Source: an uncultured delta proteobacterium
Lineage (GTDB): Bacteria; Myxococcota_A; Bradymonadia; REDH01
DNA length: 13,627 bases
Assembly: GCA_903873545.1 (NCBI GenBank)
Contig: CAIQPA010000102.1
Coordinates: 1 to 13,627, forward strand
Reading direction: 5' to 3'
Below are positions 6,553-12,645 of this stretch, in pieces; position 1 is the stretch's first letter, and each line of letters opens with the position of its first letter. The position numbers and the translations under genes are program-made. Under the pieces are notes generated by a model, which saw nothing but the letters and a program-made list of their open reading frames with translations, was not told the DNA's origin and did no database searches.

Positions 6553-7037
6553 GGCATCACCGACTTGCCCTGATGCGCACCCCGCCCCTTGTCGGCGCAG
6601 CTCTCGGCGATGGCCTTGTAGGCCTTGCTGCAGGAGTTGGCGCTGACCTCGCGGCGGACGCCGCGCGCCAGACACTCCTGCTGGCCAAAGCGGGCGATCG
6701 TCTCGATCTGCGTCAGCTGCCCGCAGTAGGTTGTCAGATCGAGCGGCTGGAGGCACTCCTCCATGACCCGTGTCGTGTAGACATCGCAGAGGTTCTTGAT
6801 GCCGTGGCAGGAGGCGGTCCAGGCCATGGCCTGGTCAACGCAGCGCTCGGGGGTCATGCCGGGCAGACGCCAGGAGGGCGTGGCTTCGGGATGCTCAAGC
6901 GTGGTCCGAATGTAGCTCCGGAACTCGGAGTAACGGGCATAGAGAACGATGCCGAGGATGAGCGATGCTACCGCCACGCCGATAGCGACCCACTTGAGTG
7001 AGTTGTCTGGCTCGACGGCGGGTGCGGGTGTGCTCAT
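6549..7037 (-). CDS. Single-pass membrane protein with paired CX10C motifs, coupled to ctaA; function unknown
   Basis: I do not recognise a family. It has 162 residues: a short Pro-rich N-terminus, one membrane segment (about 15-33), then a soluble domain that would be periplasmic if the N-terminus is inside. The soluble domain has eight cysteines: C66, C77, C84, C95, C105, C122, C136, C147. Three neighbouring pairs have identical CX10C spacing (66/77, 84/95, 136/147), in stretches that look helical. The first two pairs with a 6-residue turn (C77 to C84) resemble a disulfide-stapled helical hairpin, as in eukaryotic CHCH proteins, though those use CX9C. There is no CxxCH, so it is not a cytochrome. 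Its stop overlaps the ctaA start (GTGA) and it lies 18 bp after the lipoprotein gene. By position, a role in oxidase assembly is plausible but unproven. Confidence 0.75.
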   Translation of the reverse strand: MSTPAPAVEPDNSLKWVAIGVAVASLILGIVLYARYSEFRSYIRTTLEHPEATPSWRLPGMTPERCVDQAMAWTASCHGIKNLCDVYTTRVMEECLQPLDLTTYCGQLTQIETIARFGQQECLARGVRREVSANSCSKAYKAIAESCADKGRGAHQGKSVMP

Positions 7038-7055
7038 GGCGTCGTCCTGCTTCGA

Positions 7056-8687
7056 CTAGTTGGTGGTGAGGGTGTAGGTACCCCTCGCGCCCTCAGCGTA
7101 GGTCGTCGCGATGAGGTAGTAGGTACCGGTGGTCGACGGGGTGAAGAGTACCAGCGAGTCCTGGTTTGTCGCCGCACCGTCGTCGTCTGAGGCAACCTCT
7201 CCGCAGCTCACGCCATCGTACAGGTAGAGGTAGGTGTCGAAGACAGTGCCGGTGGCGGTCATGGTGATGCTGACGCTGCGGCCTGCCGTGAGCGACATGG
7301 CGTAGACCTTGTAGAAGCTTCCCCCGCGGGGGCCGTCGGTGGGCTCGCCGCCCGTGAAGCTGTCGTTGCGCGTGGCAGGTGTGCGGAGGGTGGTAGCGCT
7401 GAAGGGGTCGCAGAGGTCAACCGCAGTGTTGCTGCAGCCGCTGTAGTCGGTGCTGCAGTCGGAGAAGCAGGAGAGGGATCCGCTCACAAAGCCCTGTGCG
7501 AAGCAGGAGTCGCCGCCGAACTCGAAACCGTCGCACGTTTCGGTACCGTTGACGACGCTGTCGCCGCAGACCGCGTCGGCCGTGCAGCCCGATGCGTCGT
7601 AGTTGAGGCAGTCGCTGGTGCAGCGGACCGTTCCTGCGGTCGCGCCGAAGTCGAAGCAGTCGATGCCATTCACATTGGAGCCGTCGCAGGTCTCGCCCGA
7701 CTCGATGATGCCGTTGCCGCAGACCGGTCCATCGGCAACGCACGAGGAGACGTTGAAGGTGCAGCCGCTGCAGCGGAGGGTGCCGGAGCTGTAGCCGAGC
7801 GAGGCACAGCTCTCGCCGGCGAGGTTGTTGCCCTCGCACTGTTCGCCACCGGCGATGACGCCGTCGCCGCAGACATTGGGGGTGGTCTCCGTGCAGCTGC
7901 TGTAGTCGAGGCCGCAACCGGCGTTGCAGGAGAGGGTGCCGCCTGTGTAGCCGAAGTCGGTGCAGTCGCTGCCCTGGAGGTTGTTGCCGTCGCAGGCCTC
8001 GCCGATGTCGACGACTCCGTTGCCGCAGCTCTCCGTGTTGTTGGAGCAGCCACGGGTGTCGATGGTGCAGTCAGCGCCGCAGAAGGCGAAGCCGCCGGTG
8101 AAGCCGAGGTCGGTGCAGGCAGGGTCCGCCCCGTCGCACTCTTCACCGGTATCGACGACGCCATCGCCGCAGGTCGAGACCGGTTCGGCGCACTCAGTGG
8201 CGCAGCTGTTTTCCTGGCAGGCCTGCAGCGCCTGAGTAGCCGTCTGGCAGGCTGGGGGCGTGGTCGTGACGCATCCGATGGCGCAATCCGCGGCGATTTC
8301 GCTGGGGTCAGCAGTGTCGCACGGGCAGGCCAGGAGGCAGGTGTAGAGCGAGGCGCAAGCGCCTCCGATCACGGTGGGGAAGCCGGCGCCGTAGGCGGCC
8401 GCCACCTCGGTGGCGCAGGCGTCGCTGGTGCAGGAGAAACAGATATCGCCGCCGGCGGGCCCAGAGGTGAGTTCATCGTGACAGTCGACAGGCGTCGTGT
8501 CGGTCCCGGTATCGGAGCCGCCCGTGTCGGAGCCGCCCGTTCCCGTGTCGGTCACGCCGCCACCACCACCGCCGCCACCGCCGCCGCTACCGCCTCGGCC
8601 GCGCGTCGCGGTCTCTGTGCCGCAGGCGGTTGCGATGGCCGTTACGGCGAGGAGCGCAAGGGAGAGGCGAAGAGCTGCGGAGCGCAT
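7056..8687 (-). CDS. Large secreted lipoprotein: poly-Gly linker, Cys-rich domain, five myxobacterial-type disulfide repeats, PPC-like C-terminus
   Basis: From ATG 8687 it has 543 residues. A 21-residue signal peptide ends in ATA before C22, giving a lipoprotein signal (-3 Ala is slightly off consensus). Next come a Gly/Ser/Thr-rich linker with ten consecutive Gly (about 35-44), a Cys-rich helical region (about 69-170), five tandem repeats of about 49 residues (173-418) with the CGDGVxxxGExCDG...C...C...C signature of DUF4215/myxobacterial disulfide repeats, and a beta-rich C-terminal domain (429-543) resembling bacterial pre-peptidase C-terminal (PPC) domains, with FDTYLYLYD, a DDDG turn and GTYYLIA. 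No catalytic domain is evident, so it is probably a cell-surface or outer-membrane adhesive/structural protein. An upstream ATG at 8723 is in frame; 8687 gives a standard signal peptide. The 98 bp before it show no clear promoter. Confidence 0.85.
   Translation of the reverse strand: MRSAALRLSLALLAVTAIATACGTETATRGRGGSGGGGGGGGGGVTDTGTGGSDTGGSDTGTDTTPVDCHDELTSGPAGGDICFSCTSDACATEVAAAYGAGFPTVIGGACASLYTCLLACPCDTADPSEIAADCAIGCVTTTPPACQTATQALQACQENSCATECAEPVSTCGDGVVDTGEECDGADPACTDLGFTGGFAFCGADCTIDTRGCSNNTESCGNGVVDIGEACDGNNLQGSDCTDFGYTGGTLSCNAGCGLDYSSCTETTPNVCGDGVIAGGEQCEGNNLAGESCASLGYSSGTLRCSGCTFNVSSCVADGPVCGNGIIESGETCDGSNVNGIDCFDFGATAGTVRCTSDCLNYDASGCTADAVCGDSVVNGTETCDGFEFGGDSCFAQGFVSGSLSCFSDCSTDYSGCSNTAVDLCDPFSATTLRTPATRNDSFTGGEPTDGPRGGSFYKVYAMSLTAGRSVSITMTATGTVFDTYLYLYDGVSCGEVASDDDGAATNQDSLVLFTPSTTGTYYLIATTYAEGARGTYTLTTN
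7434..8171 (-). repeat. Five tandem disulfide-rich protein repeats (DUF4215/myxo repeat type) within the lipoprotein gene
   Basis: Each repeat of about 49 residues opens with C-G-[DN]-G/S-[VI]-[VI], has GE/TE-x-C-[DE]-G some ten residues on, then an acidic/aromatic stretch, a [FYV]-x-[SG]-G turn and three more Cys, one in the closing 'GC' or 'SC'. The copies are clearly related in protein but diverged in DNA, so this is an old expansion rather than a recent duplication. Six or seven Cys per unit imply intramolecular disulfides outside the cytoplasm. Confidence 0.85.
8556..8585 (-). repeat. Poly-glycine (GGN)10 tract in the lipoprotein linker
   Basis: Ten consecutive Gly codons, mostly GGC and GGT, directly after the signal peptide and ahead of Thr/Asp/Gly/Ser-rich repeats. 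It acts as a flexible tether between the lipid anchor and the Cys-rich domains. Such trinucleotide runs can change length by slippage without shifting the frame. Confidence 0.8.
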
Positions 8688-8785
8688 GTGGAACTCAAGG
8701 GCGAGGGGAAAAGGCGATGCCATGGACCGTGCGCGCGACAGTTACTCACCTCTCCAAGTGGGCGCAAGGAAGGGACTTCGTTGCG

Positions 8786-9292
8786 TTAGGCGGTGGTTTC
8801 GAACCGGCGGCCGAGCCAGTTGCAGAGATCTCGGAGGGCCTCTCGATCGACAGAGGTAAAGGCAGCGGGCAGATCGGAGTCCACATCGAGCACCGCCAGG
8901 AGCCGGCCGCTGGGCCCGATCACCGGCACGACGATCTCGGAGATGGTCGAGCTGGAGCAGGCGATGTGGTCGGGCGCATCGTGGACGTCGTCCCAGTGCT
9001 GGATCTGACGCGTGCGGGCCGCGGCGCCACAGACGCCGCGCGCGAAGTCGATGCGGAGACAGCCGTGGCCACCCTGGTAGGGGCCGACAATGAGGAGGGT
9101 GTCGGAGACGGCGCGGTAGAAGCCGGTCCAGTGAAAGGCTTCGAAGGCGTTGTGGAGCTCGCAGGCAACGGTTGCCATGGCAGCAGTCCAGTCTGTCTCC
9201 TCCTCGAGCGTGGCTTGGATGGCTGCGATCACCTCCATGTACTGTTTCACCCGCTCTTGGGTGGTCGCGGTGGGCGGCAGAGGCTGAATCAT
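8786..9292 (-). CDS. msrC: Free methionine-(R)-sulfoxide reductase (GAF-domain fRMsr)
   Basis: This cytosolic enzyme reduces free L-methionine-(R)-sulfoxide to methionine using thiol relay cysteines. From ATG 9292 it has 168 residues, one GAF domain. The three family cysteines are present: C78 in GCLRI, C88 in RGVCG and C112 in HIAC. The spacings of 10 and 24 match those of E. coli fRMsr (Cys84/94/118). The C-terminal block SEIVVPV...LLAVLDVDSD (118-140) is the usual GAF core. The frame is open upstream to 9622 but that part overlies the UDG gene; ATG 9292 overlaps the UDG stop (ATGA) and gives the normal family length. It is the last gene of a coupled set with cobalamin adenosyltransferase and uracil-DNA glycosylase. 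Confidence 0.93.
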   Translation of the reverse strand: MIQPLPPTATTQERVKQYMEVIAAIQATLEEETDWTAAMATVACELHNAFEAFHWTGFYRAVSDTLLIVGPYQGGHGCLRIDFARGVCGAAARTRQIQHWDDVHDAPDHIACSSSTISEIVVPVIGPSGRLLAVLDVDSDLPAAFTSVDREALRDLCNWLGRRFETTA

Positions 9293-10053
9293 GGTGTCTC
9301 CTGCAGCAGCGGGCGGAGCAGCTCGGCCAGGGAGGCGCGGGTGATGATGCCGCGGTTGGCGTTGAGCGGGCTGGGGTGGAAGGAGTCGACGAGGCCGAAG
9401 GGTAGGCCGGGCAGCCTGTGCAACCGCCCGTTGCCGAAGAGATGGGCTGTGCGCCGAAGCCCCGGGCTCCGCATCGCTGCGTAGTCCAAGAGGGCGTCGT
9501 GGGCGATGTGGCCGAAGGCGACGATCCAACGGAGGTTGGGGAGCGCGGCGAGGTCTGCCTGCAGCCAGCTGCCGCAGCCGCGCCGCTCGTCGGGGGTGGG
9601 GGCGTTGAGCGGAGGCACGCACTTCACGGCGTTGGTGATGGCGGCGCCGCGGAGCCGGAGTTGCAGTCCGCCGACCTCCGGATCGGCGTGCGAGGAGAGT
9701 CCGAGGTCATGCAGTGCGCCGTAGAGGAGGCGCCCGGAGACATCGCCGCAGAAGGGGGTGCCGGTGCGGTTGGCGCCGTGGTAGCCGGGCGCCATGCCGA
9801 GCAGGAGGAGTCGTGCGTCTGGGTCTCCGAAGAGGGGGACGGGACGCGACCAGTAGCGGGCGCCGCTAAGCGCGTTGGGGCCCTTGACTGCATGTTCAGT
9901 GCGTCGGAAGGCGGTCAGGCGGGCGCAGCTCTCGCACCCAAGCAGCCCTGCATGGCAGAGCCGCGGCCCCTGCCAGAGGTCCGCAGACAGCTCCGCCGTC
10001 GGACCATCCGGCGGGAGTCCGCCGGAGCGGTCGTCAGGGGTCGATGGCTTCAT
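9289..10053 (-). CDS. Uracil-DNA glycosylase family 5 (UdgB-type, Fe-S)
   Basis: This base-excision repair enzyme removes uracil and often other deaminated bases from DNA. It has 254 residues from ATG 10053. Motif A, GMAPGYHGANRTGTPFCGD (86-104) followed by VSG, has the GxAPGxxG...GDxSG form of family 5, which lacks the polar catalytic residue of family 1. The later SFHPSPLNANRG (224-235) is the DNA-minor-groove/His motif. Fe-S cluster ligands are C40-x2-C43, C145 (KCVPP) and C160. TNAVKCVPPLNAPTPDE (140-156) is also typical of families 4/5. The start lies 20 bp inside the cobalamin adenosyltransferase gene, and the stop overlaps the fRMsr start. Further upstream in-frame codons fall wholly inside the adenosyltransferase gene and were not used. 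Confidence 0.9.
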   Translation of the reverse strand: MKPSTPDDRSGGLPPDGPTAELSADLWQGPRLCHAGLLGCESCARLTAFRRTEHAVKGPNALSGARYWSRPVPLFGDPDARLLLLGMAPGYHGANRTGTPFCGDVSGRLLYGALHDLGLSSHADPEVGGLQLRLRGAAITNAVKCVPPLNAPTPDERRGCGSWLQADLAALPNLRWIVAFGHIAHDALLDYAAMRSPGLRRTAHLFGNGRLHRLPGLPFGLVDSFHPSPLNANRGIITRASLAELLRPLLQETP

Positions 10054-10666
10054 CGGCGGCGTTGGGGTCCCAGAGCTCTTCGGGTGATCCGGCAAGGTGG
10101 TTGGCCCACCGACACCAGACGAAGAAGGCATCGCTGAGACGGTTGACGTAGGCGATGCAGAGGGGGTCGACCTCTTCATGCTCCGCGAGCTGGCAGAGGA
10201 GCCGCTCGACGCGACGGCAGACCGTGCGGCAGAGGTGGAGGTCGGTGTTGAGGCGGGAGCCGCCTGGCAGGACAAAGCTGCGGAGGGGTTCGAGATGTCC
10301 GTTGCATCGGTCCATCTCGGCCTCGAGCATGTCGACATCGGACTGGCGCACGCGCGGCTGGCGCGGGTGAACATCCTCGGGCAGCGTGGCGAGGATGGAG
10401 CCGAGGTTGAAGAGGCTGTGCTGCACGCGGCGGAGGACCCGGGCGAGGCGCACGAACTCAGGGCCGTCGGCCTGGCGCTCGAGGGCAGTGAACCTCGCGG
10501 CGCCAACGAAGGCGTTGAGCTCGTCGACCTCGCCGTAGCTGGCAATGCGGGCGCTTGCCTTGGGAACCACCTGCCCACCGACGAGCGAGGTGGTGCCCTT
10601 GTCACCCTTGCGGGTGTAGACGCGGTTGATGGCGATGCGCTGCGGCGCGTCGAATTCCTCGGACAT
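10034..10666 (-). CDS. ATP:cob(I)alamin adenosyltransferase, PduO type
   Basis: It transfers the 5'-deoxyadenosyl group of ATP to cob(I)alamin, making adenosylcobalamin in the cytosol. From ATG 10666 it has 210 residues, the usual length. Seen: the N-terminal ATP-binding segment YTRKGDKGTTSLVGG (17-31), YGEVDELNAFVG, the helical core with FVLPGGS and LHLCRTVCRRVER, and the C-terminal YVNRLSDAFFVWCRW; these define the trimeric PduO/MMAB family. A TTG 6 bp upstream is in frame, but GGAG sits six bases before ATG 10666, so that start is preferred. No B12 biosynthesis or B12-dependent mutase gene is in the window; it may supply coenzyme for methylmalonyl-CoA mutase or ribonucleotide reductase elsewhere. 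It overlaps UDG by 20 bp. Confidence 0.93.
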   Translation of the reverse strand: MSEEFDAPQRIAINRVYTRKGDKGTTSLVGGQVVPKASARIASYGEVDELNAFVGAARFTALERQADGPEFVRLARVLRRVQHSLFNLGSILATLPEDVHPRQPRVRQSDVDMLEAEMDRCNGHLEPLRSFVLPGGSRLNTDLHLCRTVCRRVERLLCQLAEHEEVDPLCIAYVNRLSDAFFVWCRWANHLAGSPEELWDPNAADEAIDP

Positions 10667-10727
10667 GCTCAACTCCGGCTCGGGGCCGCGAGAGTGGCGG
10701 CATTGTCGTCAGATGATTCGAGCGGGC

Positions 10728-11327
10728 TCAGGATTCACGGCAGAGGACAAAGTAGGCGAAGGTCATCTCTTTCTCCTCTTTCCAGGCGTGGCCGATGGAG
10801 ACGTGGCTGGAGACCCGGCGCATGAAGTCGCGGGTGTGGCGATAGACGAGGTACTGCAGGCCGGAGGAGTTGGAGACGACCTTGGGCCAGCCGTCCGGGA
10901 CGGGGCCGTCGGGGACCTGAAAGTAGTCGACGACGATGGCGCCGCGCTCTGTCCAGGCCTCGTTGCCAGCGGTGGGGACGGTGACAAAGCAGCCGGGCCC
11001 GATGAGGGGGCGGGTGGCGCCCTCATTGTAGCCGAAGAGGCGCTGGCTGCCGTCCACGGGGCGGGCGAAGCGCTTCTGGAAGCGGGTGAAGACCGGCAGG
11101 GTGTTGCGGCCCTGGTGGATGACTTCGGTCCGGTCGGCTGAGGAGGCCGGCACAAAGTGTTCGAGGGTAAGGGGGGCGGCGGAGGCGGCAAGCGTCCAGA
11201 GTTTGGACTGCTCTGCGCTGCCGAGTGCCATGGACTCGTTGAGCCGGGCATCGGCGGGGAGCTGGTCGAGGTAGTCGGCGATCTTGTGGATGGATTCGCC
11301 GGCGGAGATGAGAGCAGAGAGCGACAT
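10728..11327 (-). CDS. Conserved-looking soluble protein of unknown function (199 aa)
   Basis: I do not recognise a family. From ATG 11327 (GAGG shortly upstream) it has 199 residues, without signal peptide or membrane helix. The N-terminal third (1-55) looks helical. The rest is mixed, with a striking Gly/Pro-rich core FGYNEGATRPLIGPGCFV (98-115), a strand AIVVDYF (130-136), VPDGPVPDGWPKV (138-150) and a helix-like YRHTRDFMRRV (162-172) before a final strand. The concentrated Gly, Pro and charged residues at 98-150 look like a binding or active site rather than random sequence. It is the first minus-strand gene after the divergent region, 61 bp before the adenosyltransferase, so it probably heads that transcript. 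The frame opens earlier (11468), but that part crosses the promoter region of the divergent gene. Confidence 0.75.
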   Translation of the reverse strand: MSLSALISAGESIHKIADYLDQLPADARLNESMALGSAEQSKLWTLAASAAPLTLEHFVPASSADRTEVIHQGRNTLPVFTRFQKRFARPVDGSQRLFGYNEGATRPLIGPGCFVTVPTAGNEAWTERGAIVVDYFQVPDGPVPDGWPKVVSNSSGLQYLVYRHTRDFMRRVSSHVSIGHAWKEEKEMTFAYFVLCRES

Positions 11328-11466
11328 GTGGGGCCTCGTTGGTGGGTAACGGGAGCCGCCGCTACCATGTTCTGTGATCTCTTCACAAGCGCGGGAGAGT
11401 TTGCTAGAGGGTGCCCCCCATTTTGAAACGAGCCGCCCACAAGGCGGGATCAGAGGAGACGAAGTC
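11328..11466. promoter_or_regulatory. Divergent intergenic control region with a TGTGA-N5-TCACA inverted repeat
   Basis: These 139 bp separate the start of the 199-aa protein gene (minus) from the start of the 64-aa protein gene (plus). At 11373-11387 there is a perfect inverted repeat TGTGA-TCTCT-TCACA, resembling a CRP/FNR-type site but with a 5-bp instead of a 6-bp centre. It lies 46 bp from one start and 80 bp from the other, so one bound protein could affect both. The plus-strand side has TTGCTA (11401-11406) as a weak -35 candidate; the -10 is unclear. Confidence 0.45.
11433..11447 (+). promoter_or_regulatory. Small leader hairpin just upstream of the ribosome binding site of the 64-aa gene
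   Basis: CCGCC (11433-11437) and GGCGG (11443-11447) form a 5-bp GC stem with loop CACAA. The Shine-Dalgarno GAGGAG (11453-11458) follows after 5 nt and the ATG after a further 8 nt. It could stabilise the mRNA 5' end or modulate translation; alternatively it is a chance GC hairpin. Confidence 0.35.
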
Positions 11467-11661
11467 ATGGCAACAAAGCGCCCAGCAAAGTTGGCAATCG
11501 GTAAGAAGGTTCAGGTCACCAAGCTCGACCCGATCTCCGGCAAGCCGATGACCCCCGTAAAGATGATTCGTCGCTCCGGTTCTTCGGGCATGCACTGGGT
11601 TGTGCTCGAGGAGTTCGACGGCACGGATAAGGCCATCGAGCGCGCGCTTCCGATCCGCTAA
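11467..11661 (+). CDS. Small basic protein of unknown function (64 aa), the only plus-strand gene
   Basis: It is not recognised. ATG 11467 is preceded by GAGGAG at 8-nt spacing, the clearest ribosome binding site in the window, and the stop is followed by a strong terminator, so it is a real independent unit. The protein has 13 Lys/Arg against 6 Asp/Glu (net about +7), no Cys, and no membrane helix or signal. The N-terminus is Lys-rich (K4, R5, K8, K13, K14, K19); the middle has VKMIRRSGSSGMHWVVLEEF (31-50), which reads like a beta-hairpin, and the end is ALPIR. Size, charge and short strands suggest a small beta-barrel nucleic-acid- or ribosome-binding protein, but this is inference only. 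The frame opens earlier (from 11374), but those codons have no ribosome binding site. Confidence 0.8.
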   Translation: MATKRPAKLAIGKKVQVTKLDPISGKPMTPVKMIRRSGSSGMHWVVLEEFDGTDKAIERALPIR

Positions 11662-11662
11662 T

Positions 11663-11734
11663 CGTCGCCCCCGGGCAGGTTACCTGGTCGCTGCCTCCAA
11701 CCCCGGTATCGGGGTCGGGGGCGTCGTTGTTTTT
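11663..11734 (+). terminator. Multibranched intrinsic terminator after the 64-aa gene
   Basis: An outer stem pairs CGCCCCCG (11666-11673) with CGGGGGCG (11716-11723), extended by two further G-C pairs beyond one T-T mismatch (11663-11664 with 11725-11726). Inside it are two hairpins: GGCAG/CTGCC (11674-11678 with 11691-11695) and ACCCCG/CGGGGT (11700-11705 with 11710-11715, loop GTAT). TTGTTTTT (11727-11734) follows, giving an intrinsic terminator for the plus-strand gene. It lies between convergent genes (the minus-strand transporter ends at 11755), so it may also slow opposing transcription, although no T-run follows on that strand. Confidence 0.75.
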
Positions 11735-11754
11735 GGCCTCTGCCTGTCTTGGGA

Positions 11755-12645
11755 TCAGAAGTTGCCGAGAATCAGCAGGCAGCCGATCGACATCAGGCCG
11801 ACCGCGACCCACTTCCGCGCCGTGAGCGGTTCGCCGAAGGCGATGCGGCCCACGACCTGGGCTGCGGTCATGCCGATCGCCCGCTTCACGGTCTCGACCG
11901 TGCTAACGGGCGACAGGACGAAGGCCGACATCTGGAAGCCGAGTGCGGTAGCGCCGGCGGCGATGGCTCCGGCGAAGGCGGGTTGGTGGTCCAGCACAGC
12001 GCGCAGCTGGCCGAGCTGCCCGCGTCGGACCAGCACGGCGAGCAGGACCAGGCCCACGCCGAGGCACTGCACCAACGCATGAAGCGGGGGAGACGAGGCG
12101 GCCTGCGCGACCTTGTCGACCGCTGAGCTGAGCGAGAAGAGGAGGGCGACAACCAGCATGATGGGGACGCCCCGTTCGCTGCGGAGCCGACGTATGAGGC
12201 CTCCAGCCCCGTCGGTGGCGACGCCGGCGGCGTTGAGGGTGAGGGCTCCGAGGATGACGAGCGCTGCGCCTGCGGCCTGGTAGCGGGTAAGCGTCTCGTT
12301 CAGGGGCGGGAGCCAGGCGAGGAGCGCCGAGAAGGCGGGTGAGAAGCTGAGCATGGGGATGGTCAGCGAGAGGGGGGAGAGGTTGACGGCCCGAAGGAAG
12401 AGGAGGTTGGCCGCTACATTGATGGCGATGGAGAGCAGCGCCGGCGCCAGATAGTCGCTCTCGACCGCGGGAGCGCCGTTTGATGCGACACTGAAGCCGA
12501 GCCAGATGGCGAAGACGGGGACCTGTCCGAGCATGAGCAGCACGACGAGCGCGACAGGCGGGATGCGGTCAGAGAGGTGTTTGCGGGCTGCATCGAAGGT
12601 CGCCCATCCGAGGGAGGCGATGAGCATAACGAGGATGGCGATCAA
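11755..12645 (-). CDS. DMT-superfamily (EamA-type) membrane transporter
   Basis: It is a ten-helix drug/metabolite transporter-like protein with two EamA repeats; the substrate cannot be told from sequence. From TTG 12645 it has 296 residues, the usual length. Typical features are a first helix with A-x-x-W-A (about 7-14) followed by a charged turn, SPLSLTIPMLSFSPAFSALL at the end of the first repeat, and the mirrored SPVSTVETVKRAIGMTAAQV with FGEPLTARKWVAVGLMSIG in the second repeat, the usual EamA C-terminal block. TTG 12645 overlaps the stop of the metal transporter gene (TTGA) and includes the whole first helix; ATG 12627, 18 bp further in, would cut it short. No good Shine-Dalgarno precedes either, which suits coupled translation. 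The very long open frame to 13560 upstream is a shadow of the metal transporter. Confidence 0.85.
   Translation of the reverse strand: MIAILVMLIASLGWATFDAARKHLSDRIPPVALVVLLMLGQVPVFAIWLGFSVASNGAPAVESDYLAPALLSIAINVAANLLFLRAVNLSPLSLTIPMLSFSPAFSALLAWLPPLNETLTRYQAAGAALVILGALTLNAAGVATDGAGGLIRRLRSERGVPIMLVVALLFSLSSAVDKVAQAASSPPLHALVQCLGVGLVLLAVLVRRGQLGQLRAVLDHQPAFAGAIAAGATALGFQMSAFVLSPVSTVETVKRAIGMTAAQVVGRIAFGEPLTARKWVAVGLMSIGCLLILGNF

Noticed and set aside
6553..6756. N-terminal extension of ctaA by 68 codons
   Set aside because: It covers the 3' part of the Cys-rich gene, is Arg/Gln-rich without a membrane signal, and the GTG at 6552 gives standard CtaA length with a 4-bp overlap.
8556..8600. CRISPR or satellite-like repeat
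   Set aside because: The short CCN/GGN period is simply the poly-Gly codon run of the lipoprotein; there are no spacers.
9293..9622. N-terminal extension of the fRMsr frame
   Set aside because: It is the out-of-frame image of the UDG gene, extremely Arg/Pro-rich; the family starts at the ATG chosen.
10054..10605. N-terminal extension of the UDG frame
   Set aside because: It lies entirely inside the adenosyltransferase gene in another frame and is Ser/Arg/Pro-rich low complexity.
11373..11387. Canonical CRP site
   Set aside because: The half sites match but the centre is 5 bp instead of 6, so it is kept only as an unassigned operator candidate.
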